Shown in pieces: positions 27,404-36,888 of a stretch of DNA of 64,000 bases. The DNA is from CBDCME01 sp965218865 (GTDB lineage: Bacteria; Pseudomonadota; Alphaproteobacteria; JAAXGF01). The stretch covers positions 50,748-114,747 of the forward strand of contig CBDCME010000037.1 in NCBI GenBank assembly GCA_965218865.1, given 5' to 3'. Each line of letters begins with the position of its first letter. Position 1 is the first letter of the stretch. The notes under the pieces were generated by a model, which did no database searches, was not told the DNA's origin, and worked only from the letters and a program-made list of their open reading frames with translations. A program made the translations under genes and the position numbers.

Positions 27404-27455
27404 CCATGCCCTAGTGCACCGGCGCATTCACTTCGTTCATGCCCCCGTGCACTTA

Positions 27456-28623
27456 TACCAACCGCCCTTAACATTGCCTTGTGCGAGCCCACGCTCTGAG
27501 GCCGATGGACATGATCTTCCAAGGTTGGTCGGTCAGGTTGTTCCAGGCTTGGCAAGAGGCCTCGACGATGGCTTCATAGGAGTCGAAGACACGATTGGAG
27601 AGCCAGTTCTGGCGGAGGTATTGCCAGACATTTTCGGCGGGATTGAGCTCCGGGGACTTGGGTGGCAAAGGCACGAGGGAGATGTTCTCCGGGATGCCGA
27701 GTTTGGCAGTGGTGTGCCATGCGGCTTGGTCGAGCAGCACGACGGCATGGGCGTTTGGGGCAACGGCCCGGCTGATTTCCTCGAGATGCAGGTCCATGGC
27801 TTCAGTATTGGCGCGCGGCATGACCAGCGCCGCGCCCTCACCGCGCTCGGGGCAGATGGCGCCGAAGAGATACGCCGAAGAGGTCCGTAGGTCCTTGACC
27901 TGGCGCGGGCGCGATCCCTTTGGGGCCCACTGGCGCACCAGGCTGTTCTTCTGGCCGACGCGCATTTCATCTTGAAACCAAACCTCGATGGGCGTGTCCG
28001 GTGGCTGTGCCGCTACGATTTTCGCCAAGTGTTCGGGAAAACTTTTTTTTAAATTCCTCCTGTGCCCGCGCATCCTGGCCGACGTGGCGCGGGCGCGCGG
28101 AAATATGCGAGAACCCGAGCGCGGCCAGCAGCTTGCCGACGCTCCGCTCGTGATAGTCCACGCCGAAGCGCGTTCGGATCAGTTGCTTGAGATCGATGCA
28201 GCGCCAGCGCACGACCCCATCCCGTTCGGGATCGGGACCAGCCTCGATAGCCCGCGAAAGCGCCGCCATTTGCGACGGCGTCAACCGACGCAACGCCCCG
28301 TTCGGCTTGCGGTCGATCAGACCGGCCGGACCTCCCGCGTTGAACCGGTGAACCCAGTCCCGCAACGTCTGCCGATCCATGCCGCCAATACCCGCCGCGC
28401 ACGCTTGATCCATCCCATCGTAGATGGCCGCCATCGACAAAAGCCGTCGCGCCTGGTTCCCATCATCGCTCCGTGCCGCAAGAACACGGACTCTTTCAGC
28501 ATCAAAGTCGTTTCGCAAAGGAATCGTTGGCATTGAACACACTCCCTTGTTGCCAACAACCTTGAATCACACAAAACCTGGCGTGTAAACCTTTGCGCGA
28601 GTCAAACTCTGGGGCGGTTGGTA
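27456..28623 (-). mobile_element. IS630-family element, copy 4
   Basis: 1168 bp, flanked by TTA and TAA. It sits inside a copy of the 109-bp repeat, so the pre-insertion sequence can be compared with the intact repeat copies. Confidence 0.95.
27468..28533 (-). CDS. IS630 family transposase (two frames, copy 4)
   Basis: Intact orfA and orfB as in the other copies. Differences are Gln for Arg in MDQACAAG and Arg for Ser in the C-terminal ARTRQC. Confidence 0.93.
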
Positions 28624-28890
28624 TAAGCCCTTGTTGATGCTTCAACTTTCCAAACTTCGGCTGTCGCCTCCGTTTGGGTCGATGCACTAGCGGCCATCAT
28701 CGATCCCGCCGCCAACACTCGCCGAAACGACGACCACGAAAACAAAAAAGAAATTAGAAAACCTGAACCAGTCTAACACATCCCAACGCGCCCAGCGAAC
28801 GCCGGCCTTCCCATGCGTACGCGCTTGCTTTTGGCGTCGCGGCTCCGCTACGATCATTTTTCATGAATGGGTAGCATGGAAGGTTAGGTT

Positions 28891-30855
28891 TTGGGGGAAA
28901 CGCGTTCTTCAGCCGCGAAGCGTGGGGGAATCGGCGGTTTGCGCATGGTGATCCTGGCCTCGGTTGCCCTGGCGGCGATCGCCGGGATCAGCATTTTGTG
29001 GGTGCTGCAATTCGTCGCCGCGGAGCGCGAGCGCGACATGCATGCGTGGCAAGTGCGCATGGGCATCGTCGCCGACAGCCGTGTCGGCGCTGTCGATGAT
29101 TGGCTCGACCGCCAACGCGCGCACGTGCGCGAGCTCGCCGACAACGCCTCGCTCCAGCTCTACATGACCACGTTGTTGTCGCTCGCCGAGGGCGACATCG
29201 ATCAGGCCGCCGAAGAAGCCGCCCAACGCGCCTATTTGCGTACTCTGCTCACCGCCAGGGCCGAGGCGTTCGGCTTTTCGGTACCGCTGCGCGGGCCCCA
29301 GATCAACGCCAACGTCGAACGCCTCGGCGTCGCCGGTCTCGCTCTCGTCGATAACAACGGCAAGGTCATCGTGGCCACCGATGGAATGCCACCCCTGGGC
29401 ACGGACCACCTGGACATGCTCGTCGGCAGCCGCGGCAAAGCCGGGATTTTCGATATTCACATCGGCCTCGGCGGCACGCCCAGCATGGCGGTATTTGCTC
29501 CCGTGTTCGCCTTACAATCCGACCACCTGCCGACGGAACCGCTCCCCTCAAACACGCCCTGGCGCTCGACAACCCCGATCTTGCGGCGGCTTTCGCGGTC
29601 GGCACGCCAGGGAGTTTCGGGACAAAGCACGATTACCGAAACGAAGAAGTCTTGGTTCTCAGCCGCAAAGTACCCGGCGTCCTATGGGTCCTGGCGCACA
29701 AGATCGACACCTCGGAGGCCCTGGGGCCGATACCGATGCCCGTCTGGGACGCATGCTGGTGGTCTTGCTGGTGGTTATTGCCGCCATCGCGACCTCGCTT
29801 GTCGCCGCCTGGTGGCAGGGAACCTCGCGCCGCGCCACCGAGGCCGCGGAACGGGCCGAGAGCCTGGCCCGCAAAAACGAAGAGGGGAAGAACTTTCTCC
29901 AACTCGTCACCGAAAGCCAGCCCACGGAAATGAGCATCATCGACAAGGAGGGCACGTATCAGTGGGCGAATCGCGAAGCATGGTCGAGCCACGGACTGAC
30001 GCTCGAACAGGTCGTCGGCAAGCCTCTGGCCGCTGTCGTCGGCCCCATTCCCGCCAAGGAAATCATGCGGATGATCGCGAAAGCGCTGAACGACGGCGGC
30101 ACCAAGGTCAAGACCCACAAGGTCGCGCGCGGGGAAAAACATACACCTTTCAATCCCAGTTCATTCCCTTGAAGACCACCGAGGAGACCCCCGATCGAAT
30201 CCTGATGATTTCACAGGACGTCACGCCGACCCTCTAGGAACGGGAAAAGCGCGAGCGCATCATGAACCAGCTCATCAACACGCTCGTCGGCGTCGTCGAT
30301 CGTCGCGATCCGCACTCATCCTTCCAGTCGCTCCGTGTCGCCGAGGTCGCCACGGCGGTCGCGGCCGACATGGAACTCGATCCGGTGGAGGTCAAATCGG
30401 TCGAGATCGCGGGTCGTTTGATGAATCTGGGAAAAATCCTGGTTCCGGAGCACCTGTTGACTCGGGCCGGATCGCTGACCGACGACGAACTGAAACAGGT
30501 CCGTGCCTGCATGCGCAACGGGGCTGATCTGCTCGAAGGCGTGGAATTCGCCGGCCCGGTGGTCGAAACCCTTCGCCAGTTGCAGGAAAATTGGGACGGC
30601 AGTGGTGCGCCCGCCGGTCTTAAGGACGAGGAAATCCTCATCACGGCCCGTGTCGTCGCGGTCGCCAACTCCTTCGTGGCGATGGTCAGCTCGCGTTCGT
30701 ACCGGGCGGGGATCTCGTTCGACGAGGCGATGGAGAGGCTCTTGTCCCAGAAGGGAACGATCTTCGATCAGCGGGTCGTTCTCGACTTGGCCCATTTCCT
30801 CGATAATCGAGGGGGCCGAGAGGCCTGGGCCCACTACGGCAAGGCCCCCAGCTAG
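28891..30855 (+). pseudogene. Sensor protein gene with PAS and degenerate HD-GYP domain
   Basis: A membrane sensor broken by at least three frameshifts (near 29540, 29740 and 30150) and an in-frame TAG at 30235-30237. In order: TM helix (MVILASVALAAIAGISILWV), periplasmic sensing region (ADSRVGAVDDWLDRQRAHV, GVAGLALVDNNGKVIVATDG), second TM (VVLLVVIAAIATSLVAAWW), PAS-like part (ESQPTEMSIIDKEGTYQWAN) and an HD-GYP-like domain from ATG 30262. In the latter the catalytic HDIGK is replaced by LMNLGK and the GYP motif reads WDGSGAPAGL, so it could not have been a normal c-di-GMP phosphodiesterase. The stop codon lies in the CTAG target of the next IS. Confidence 0.8.
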
Positions 30856-32020
30856 TGTTCCGACTCATTTAAACGGTACCCTTCTTCACCTGATTGAGGG
30901 TGTTCCGAGCTCGATCCACTTTTTTGAGGATGTCTCGGGCGGTGGCGGTCCAGGCGAAGGGTTTGGAGTTCTCGTTGTGCTTGGCGAGATAGTCGTCGAT
31001 GGCCGCCTCCAGTTCGGGGACGCTCTTGAAGACGCCCCGGCGGATGGCGTTTTGGGTGATTTCGGCGAAGAAGCGTTCGACCTGGTTCAGCCAGGAGGCC
31101 GACGTCGGCGTGAAGTGGAAATGGAAGCGGGGGTGCTTTTCCAGCCACGCCTTGACCTTGGCATGCTTGTGGGTGGCGTAGTTGTCGACGATCAAGTGGA
31201 TGTCGAGCCGCTTCGGCGTCTTGCGGTCGAGCCGGCGCAGGAAACGGAGGAACTCCTGGTGCCGGTGCCGCTTCATGCATTGGCCGATGACCGTGCCGTC
31301 GAGCACGTTGAGCGCCGCGAACAGCGTCGTCGTGCCGTTGCGCTTGTAATCGTGGGTCATGGTGCCGGCGCGGCCCTTCTTTATCGGCAGGCCGGGCTGG
31401 GTGCGGTCGAGAGCCTGAACCTGGCTCTTCTCGTCGACCGAAAGAACCAGCGCCTTGTCCGGCGGGTTCAGGTAAAGCCCGATAACGTCCTCCACCTTCT
31501 CGGCGAACCTCGGGTCGTTCGAGACCTTGAAGATGGAAATCAGATGCGGCTTCAATCCATACTCGGCCCAGATCCTCTGCACACTGGTATGGCTGATTCC
31601 GACGGCCTTGGCCATCGTGCGAACACTCCACTGGGTCGCGTTCGGCGGTGCCTCCCGCATCGTCTTCGTCAACACCAGCGATTTCACCGCGGCGCCCAAG
31701 GGGGGCTTGCCGGACCCCCGGTCCCGATCCCGCAACAGTCCGTCGACCCCTTCCTCGAGGAAGCGTTCCTGCCAGCGCCACACCGTCGGCTTGCTCTTGC
31801 CTACTTGACGCATGATCGCCATCGTCCCGAGACGATCCCCGGACAGAAGCACGATCCGCGCACGCCAGACATGCTTCTGGGGGGTATTCCGGCCCGAAAC
31901 CAGCCGCTCCAGTCGGCTCCGGTCGCCAGGAGATACCCAAATACAAGCGGTTGTTCCCATGCAGGCATAATCGCATAGTTCCAGTCCCTTGGGGATCTTT
32001 TAAATGTGACGAAACACTAG
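30852..32020 (-). mobile_element. CTAG-targeting IS630-family element (type B)
   Basis: Bounded by CTAG on both sides with inverted ends TGTTCCGACTCATTTAAA and TGTTTCGTCACATTTAAA. About 1.16 kb between the CTAGs. A 3' part of a second copy lies at 60404-60858. Distinct from the six TACCAACC elements in ends and in transposase. Confidence 0.92.
30869..31960 (-). CDS. IS630 family transposase (single frame, type B)
   Basis: Complete 363-residue transposase. N-terminal helix-turn-helix (KPTVWRWQERFLEEGVDGLL) and a second HTH (TMAKAVGISHTSVQRIW) precede the DDE_3 domain: LVLSVDEKSQVQALDRTQ (Asp), DIHLIVDNYATHKHAKV (Asp) and SASWLNQVERFFAEIT (Glu). Unlike the other IS630 type in this window it needs no frameshift. 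The element is intact at both ends and so potentially active. Confidence 0.95.
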   Translation of the reverse strand: MGTTACIWVSPGDRSRLERLVSGRNTPQKHVWRARIVLLSGDRLGTMAIMRQVGKSKPTVWRWQERFLEEGVDGLLRDRDRGSGKPPLGAAVKSLVLTKTMREAPPNATQWSVRTMAKAVGISHTSVQRIWAEYGLKPHLISIFKVSNDPRFAEKVEDVIGLYLNPPDKALVLSVDEKSQVQALDRTQPGLPIKKGRAGTMTHDYKRNGTTTLFAALNVLDGTVIGQCMKRHRHQEFLRFLRRLDRKTPKRLDIHLIVDNYATHKHAKVKAWLEKHPRFHFHFTPTSASWLNQVERFFAEITQNAIRRGVFKSVPELEAAIDDYLAKHNENSKPFAWTATARDILKKVDRARNTLNQVKKGTV

Positions 32021-32084
32021 CAAAACCAACCACGGCCCCGCCACGCAGCGGATGGCGCACGCCCATGGGATGGGATTTTGCCGC

Positions 32085-32294
32085 TTAAAGCGTGCCCTCG
32101 CGCTGGGCGCGCTTGCGCGCCATCTTGCGGGCCCGGCGAACGGCTTCGGCTGCCTCGCGGGTACGTCGCTCGGAAGGTTTCTCGTAACTGCGGCGCATCT
32201 TCATCTCGCGAAAAATGCCCTCGCGTTGCATTTTCTTTTTGAGCGCCTTAAGTGCCTGATCGACATTGTTGTCGCGGACCAATACGTGTACCAA
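32085..32294 (-). CDS. rpsU: 30S ribosomal protein S21
   Basis: bS21, 69 residues: HVLVRDNNVDQALKALKKKM, REGIFREMKMRRSYEKPSE and a basic tail. A TTG start is inferred, because the conserved LVRDNN segment begins only a few residues in and no ATG is available. It is transcribed divergently from def. The rpsU-COQ9 neighbourhood is common in alphaproteobacteria. Confidence 0.95.
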   Translation of the reverse strand: MVHVLVRDNNVDQALKALKKKMQREGIFREMKMRRSYEKPSERRTREAAEAVRRARKMARKRAQREGTL

Positions 32295-32393
32295 GAAAAA
32301 CCTCGCTTGTTGGATGGGCGGTTCATATCATAGGGCCATCGGTTTGTGAAGACCGGCGCCACGCCCGATATTACAAGCCTAATTGATAAAGAA

Positions 32394-32924
32394 ATGGCAA
32401 TATTGAAAATCGCGCGCATGGGCCATCCCGTATTACGGCAACCGGCTGTCGCCGTCGCCGACCCCAGCGCGCCCGAAATCAAGATTCTGGTGCACGACAT
32501 GCTCGAAACCATGGCCGATGCCGAAGGGCTGGGCCTCGCGGCGCCCCAAGTCCACGTCGGCAAACGGTTGGTGATTTTCCACCTGCCGCCCGCGACTGAC
32601 GCCCCCGAGCCGGAAGGGGCGAGTGCGGTGCGGGTTCTCATGAACCCGATCGTCGAACCCTTGGACGAAGAGCGCGAGGAGGGTTGGGAGGGGTGTCTCT
32701 CGCTGCCCGGTCTCAAGGGAGTCGTGCCCCGTTACCGGCGTATTCGCTACCACGGACTGACCCCGGGCGGCGGCACCCTCGACGAGGTCGCGGAAGGATT
32801 GCATGCCCGTGTCGTGCAGCACGAATGCGACCATTTAAATGGCATATTGTACCCGATGCGGATGACCGATTTGTCGAAGCTGGTTTTCGAATCCGAAATG
32901 CGGCACGTCGGCGCCGCCCATTGA
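32394..32924 (+). CDS. def: Peptide deformylase
   Basis: Removes the formyl group from nascent polypeptides; Fe2+/Zn2+ enzyme. All three motifs are present: EGLGLAAPQVHVG (GxGLAAxQ) near residue 45, WEGCLSLPG (EGCLS, metal cysteine) near 99, and VQHECDHLNGILY (HExDH) near 142. The start MAILKIARMGHPVLRQPA is the conserved N-terminus; the frame is open upstream for 16 more codons. 176 residues, normal. An extra 6-8 residue loop (ATDAPEPEGAS) precedes RVLMNP. Confidence 0.95.
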   Translation: MAILKIARMGHPVLRQPAVAVADPSAPEIKILVHDMLETMADAEGLGLAAPQVHVGKRLVIFHLPPATDAPEPEGASAVRVLMNPIVEPLDEEREEGWEGCLSLPGLKGVVPRYRRIRYHGLTPGGGTLDEVAEGLHARVVQHECDHLNGILYPMRMTDLSKLVFESEMRHVGAAH

Positions 32925-32940
32925 CCGCGGCAAGAGGGTT

Positions 32941-33585
32941 ATGAATCGTCGCCAAGAACTTCTGGAAGCCGCGCTGCGGCACGTACCGTTCGTTGGCTGG
33001 ACCGATGGCGCCTTATGGGCCGCGGCGACCGATCGCGGCCTCGATCGCGGAACCGCCCGCCGTCTTTTCCCGAGTGGTGGCCACGGAGTCCTATCATTCT
33101 TTTGCAAGGAGGCCGACCGTCGCATGATCGCGGCGCTCGCGGAGCGCGATCTCGCATCGATGAAGATTCGCCAGCGCATTGCCACGGCCGTCCGGGTACG
33201 GCTCGAGCAGAATATCGAACATCGCGAGGCAATTCGCCTGGGCCTCGCGCACATGGCCTCGCCCCGTCGCGCCGGCGAGGGCCTTCGCTGGTTGTATCAT
33301 ACGGTCGACGCCATGTGGCGGGCCGCCGGCGATACGGCCACCGACTTCAATTTCTATACCAAGAGGATGTTGCTCGCCGGGGTCTACACTTCAACGCTCG
33401 TGTACTGGTTGGACGACCACTCGCAGGATTGCGGCGATACCTGGGCCTTCCTCGACCGCCGCATCGAGGACGTGATGCAAATCCAAAAATTCCGCGGCCG
33501 GGTGGAAAAACTGGTCCCGGACCCGAGCCCCCTATTCCGATTCCTGCGACCGCATCGCTGGGCCGGCAACCATGACGGAAAATGA
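32941..33585 (+). CDS. COQ9 family protein
   Basis: Relative of mitochondrial COQ9, a TetR-like lipid-binding helper in ubiquinone synthesis. The N-terminal helices resemble TetR regulators (RRQELLEAALRHVPFVGWTD) and the C-terminal COQ9 domain shows EGLRWLYHTVDAMWRAAGD, TDFNFYTKRMLLAGVYTSTL and WAFLDRRIEDVMQIQKF. 214 residues. It follows def by 16 bases, so it is probably co-transcribed. Confidence 0.9.
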   Translation: MNRRQELLEAALRHVPFVGWTDGALWAAATDRGLDRGTARRLFPSGGHGVLSFFCKEADRRMIAALAERDLASMKIRQRIATAVRVRLEQNIEHREAIRLGLAHMASPRRAGEGLRWLYHTVDAMWRAAGDTATDFNFYTKRMLLAGVYTSTLVYWLDDHSQDCGDTWAFLDRRIEDVMQIQKFRGRVEKLVPDPSPLFRFLRPHRWAGNHDGK

Positions 33586-33594
33586 TTCGGAACT

Positions 33595-33969
33595 GGGGAC
33601 AGTATATTAATTTTTTGAGTTAGGCGATTCGGACTTACTGTTTCAGTTAAATCTTTAGGGCGTTTCCGAGAAGTGAAGATCTCGGATATACATCCGGTCC
33701 AAGGACCTTCTCGTTTGGCCGTGGATAGACGCGGCATCGGATTGTTGGTGCTATCGTCACCGAACCTCAAGGCCGCAAATGCACCAGCGGGAGACCAGAC
33801 TCCGCCGCCCGCGGCGAACGCGTTATCCCTTGGCCTCCTCGCGATTTCCCGAATGCAAGAGCCCGGCCCCCGCTCGGGGGTGCGGACATGAAATCGAAAC
33901 GATCCGCGCTCTCCGAATAAGGCTGTAGAAGGTTATGAGAACTAACTCAATAAATAGTATACTGTCCCC
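33595..33969. repeat. 375-bp element with inverted GGGGACAGTATA ends
   Basis: Left end GGGGACAGTATATTAATTTT... and right end (read inward) GGGGACAGTATACTATTTAT... share 12 identical bases and then TGAGTTAG within about 29 bases. The interior has no convincing gene; a 72-codon open frame at 33673 shows no recognisable domain. It looks like a non-autonomous mobile element or the ends left around a deleted one. Confidence 0.55.
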
Positions 33970-33971
33970 GG

Positions 33972-34250
33972 TTAAATTAGGGGGGCGCCGGCCGTTTCGC
34001 GGACGGTTTCCTTGGTGCCCGCGCGTGGAACCAAGACCCCGGCCTCCTTCAGCTTCTTGATGAACCGTTCCAGCGTCGCGAAGGTCCGCAAAAACCCTTC
34101 CGGCGGCATGACAAGGCGCCCCTTGATGAAGGGGACCGGGCGTCCCTCGTCATCGTGCTTGCCGCCGGAATAGCTGACCAGATCAACCCGTACCATGCCG
34201 CCTTCCAAGCGGATTTCTCCGACCATGTCGGTAAAAATGTCTTCCGTCAT
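33972..34250 (-). CDS. Conserved hypothetical protein
   Basis: 92 residues starting MTEDIFTDMVGEIRLEGGMV. A first beta-rich half (GMVRVDLVSYSGG, FIKGRLVMPPEGF) is followed by a basic helix (LERFIKKLKEAGVLVPR). No membrane or signal segment. I do not recognise a named family. Start chosen over an upstream in-frame ATG at 34310 because the extra 20 residues are low-complexity. The TCTTCCATCGTC repeats in the upstream DNA are of unknown meaning. Confidence 0.5.
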   Translation of the reverse strand: MTEDIFTDMVGEIRLEGGMVRVDLVSYSGGKHDDEGRPVPFIKGRLVMPPEGFLRTFATLERFIKKLKEAGVLVPRAGTKETVRETAGAPLI

Positions 34251-34972
34251 GCGCTCCGTCCTTCTTCCATCGTCCCGTCCTTCTTCCATCGTCATTGGGC
34301 GGGCGCGCATTCAACCCGGATCTCGCCCCCGTTTCCTCGGTTTCTCGGGAGCCGCGGCCCACCTGTCCTCGATCCGCCCTTTCCGGCGACGTTTTCTCCG
34401 GATCGAGCGAACGGATCATCGTTCCCCAGGCCAGCAAGAGTCAATGACCCCTTTCGCCGCCGCTGAATCGGCGTTCATGGCAGATCCCACCCTGGTGCCG
34501 TGCGCACGCCCGATCAATGCTCGTCGAGGAGCAGAAACTCTCGGCCAGCCTTGACGCGATCGTCTCCGTCGTAGGCGGTGATATCGGCGGTGGCATAAGT
34601 ATCGGGCCAGTCCCGTGGCAAATACGATCCCGTCCCGACGATGTCGACGGGAGGGTCGAGGCGCCCCACGGTCCGACACTTTTCGACGCTGAAGCCCGAG
34701 CTGGCGACGATCCTGACCTTGTAGAACCCAGCCTCGTCGAGTTGGTCGCGGAGATGAAAGATCGCGGCGGCGGAAACTCCGGGACCGACGAGCCAGCCGA
34801 GTTCGCGTTCGCCGCAGTGCCGGCACGCCTCCGGCCCACCGTGGCGGGCGAGCACGGCCCGGGATGTTTCGCTGTCCAAGCCCTCGACAAAGCGGTCGCC
34901 ATCGGTATCGATCCGTACCGCCAGGCGACCGGCCTCGGCATAATCGCGAAAGCGGTGGCAAACCGCGAGTGA

Positions 34973-36140
34973 TACCAACCGCCCTTAACATTGACTTGTG
35001 CGAGCCCACGCTCTGAGGCCGATGGACATGATCTTCCAAGGTTGGTCGGTCAGGTTGTTCCAGGCTTGGCAAGAGGCCTCGACGATGGCTTCATAGGAGT
35101 CGAAGACACGATTGTAGAGCCAGTTCTGGCGGAGGTATTGCCAGACATTTTCGGCGGGATTGAGCTCCGGGGACTTGGGTGGCAAAGGCACGAGGGAGAT
35201 GTTCTCCGGGATGCCGAGTTTGGCAGTGGTGTGCCATGCGGCTTGGTCGAGCAGCACGACGGCATGGGCGTTTGGGGCAACGGCCCGGCTGATTTCCTCG
35301 AGATGCAGGTCCATGGCTTCAGTATTGGCGCGCGGCATGACCAGCGCCGCGCCTTCACCGCGCTCGGGGCAGATGGCGCCGAAGAGATACGCCGAAGAGG
35401 TCCGTAGGTCCTTGACCTGGCGCGGGCGCGATCCCTTTGGGGCCCACTGGCGCACCAGGCTGTTCTTCTGGCCGACGCGCATTTCATCTTGAAACCAAAC
35501 CTCGATGGGCGTGTCCGGTGGCTGTGCCGCTACGATTTTCGCCAAGTGTTCGGGAAAACTTTTTTTTAAATTCCTCCTGTGCCCGCGCATCCTGGCCGAC
35601 GTGGCGCGGGCGCGCGGAAATATGCGAGAACCCGAGCGCGGCCAGCAGCTTGCCGACGCTCCGCTCGTGATAGTCCACGCCGAAGCGCGTTCGGATCAGT
35701 TGCTTGAGATCGATGCAGCGCCAGCGCACGACCCCATCCCGTTCGGGATCGGGACCGGCCTCGATAGCCCGCGAAAGCGCCGCCATTTGCGACGGCGTCA
35801 ACCGACGCAACGCCCCGTTCGGCTTGCGGTCGATCAGACCGGCCGGACCTCCCGCGTTGAACCGGTGAACCCAGTCCCGCAACGTCTGCCGATCCATGCC
35901 GCCAATACCCGCCGCGCACGCTCGATCCATCCCATCGTAGATGGCCGCCATCGACAAAAGCCGTCGCGCCTGGTTCCCATCATCGCTCCGTGCCGCAAGA
36001 ACACGGACTCTTTCAGCATCAAAGTCGTTTCGCAAAGGAATCGTTGGCATTGAACACACTCCCTTGTTGCCAACAACCTTGAATCACACAAAACCTAGCG
36101 TGTAAACCTTTGCGCGAGTCAAACTCTAGGGCGGTTGGTA
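34973..36140 (-). mobile_element. IS630-family element, copy 5
   Basis: 1168 bp, flanked by TGA and TAA, inside pncB. The pncB frame is continuous on both sides when the element is removed. Confidence 0.95.
34985..36050 (-). CDS. IS630 family transposase (two frames, copy 5)
   Basis: Intact two-frame transposase; one substitution, Tyr for Ser in NWLYNRVFD. A8 slippage run conserved. Confidence 0.93.
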
Positions 36141-36888
36141 TAAGTCGGTCACCTCCCGCCCGAAGTAATCGACCAAGACGGTGAGATCGTCCTCGGGGAA
36201 GGTTTCGGCGAACATTTCGGCCGCCCGGACGGTCGAATTCGCGTAGCCGATCAGGGCATGGGGCATGGTCCCCAGCCCCCGGCGCTTGCCGAAATAATGC
36301 GCCGTCGCATCGTTGGCATTGCCGATGAAACCGACGGCACCGGCCGTCTCCCTGGCCACACGCGATCCGACGCTCGCCGCGTAGGCCATGGCCTCGGCCA
36401 TTTCCGATCCGGCGCAGTGGCGCGCGTCCATGGCCAGAAAAGCGGCTCACGGCAAGGCGGAACACATCAGAAAGGCGTTCCGCGCCGCGATGCAGGCGGG
36501 GCCCAACCGTTGCAACAACAAGGTTTCGAGGTCGACGAGCTGGACCATGGCTCCGCTTAGGCGGATGAGCGGCACCCCCGCCTCGACCCGGTCACCCTCC
36601 TCGTGACAAAGAGAAATGTCGACGGCGGCGCCACGGATCTCGGCGATCCGCTCCAACCAGGAAACCATGAGACGCGGCGCGAAACAGATCGGCCAGCGCA
36701 TGAAAATACTGTAGGTAACGCGCTGATCTCCGTGGCGGACCACGATTTCCTTGGTTCTGAGAAAATAGTGGTCGGTAAAGCACCGAATTTCGGCCTCGGG
36801 ACTTCCCTCCGGCGACGCCGCTTCGCCGGCGATTTTCCGCTTCTCTCCCGTTCGCGCAGCCACTTGTGATCCGCCGCCGGTATTCGCG

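Larger units (their letters stand above)
27411..28690. repeat. 109-bp double-hairpin repeat (type 1), copy A, interrupted by IS630
   Basis: Starts CTAGTGCACCGGCGCATTCA and ends TTGGGTCGATGCACTAG. IS630 copy 4 is inserted near its middle. Uninterrupted copies at 60859-60967 (inverted) and 61519-61627 show the full 109 bases with two internal hairpins (GTGCAC arms in the left half; TGCATC...CCAAAC / GTTTGG...GATGCA in the right half). Confidence 0.88.
34514..36863 (-). pseudogene. pncB: Nicotinate phosphoribosyltransferase gene, nonsense codon plus IS630
   Basis: Would convert nicotinate and PRPP to nicotinate mononucleotide (NAD salvage). From a GTG at 36863: RCFTDHYFLRTKEIVV, LCHEEGDRVEAGVPLIRLSG, then an in-frame TGA at 36447-36449 in ALP*AAFLAMDARHCAG (possibly from CGA), then GFIGNANDATAHYFGKR and VLVDYFGREVTDL. 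There IS630 copy 5 interrupts. Beyond it the same frame resumes with LAVCHRFRDYAEAGRLAVRI, YKVRIVASSGFSVEK and DIVGTGSYLPRDWPDTYATA. Two independent lesions indicate a dead gene. Confidence 0.88.
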
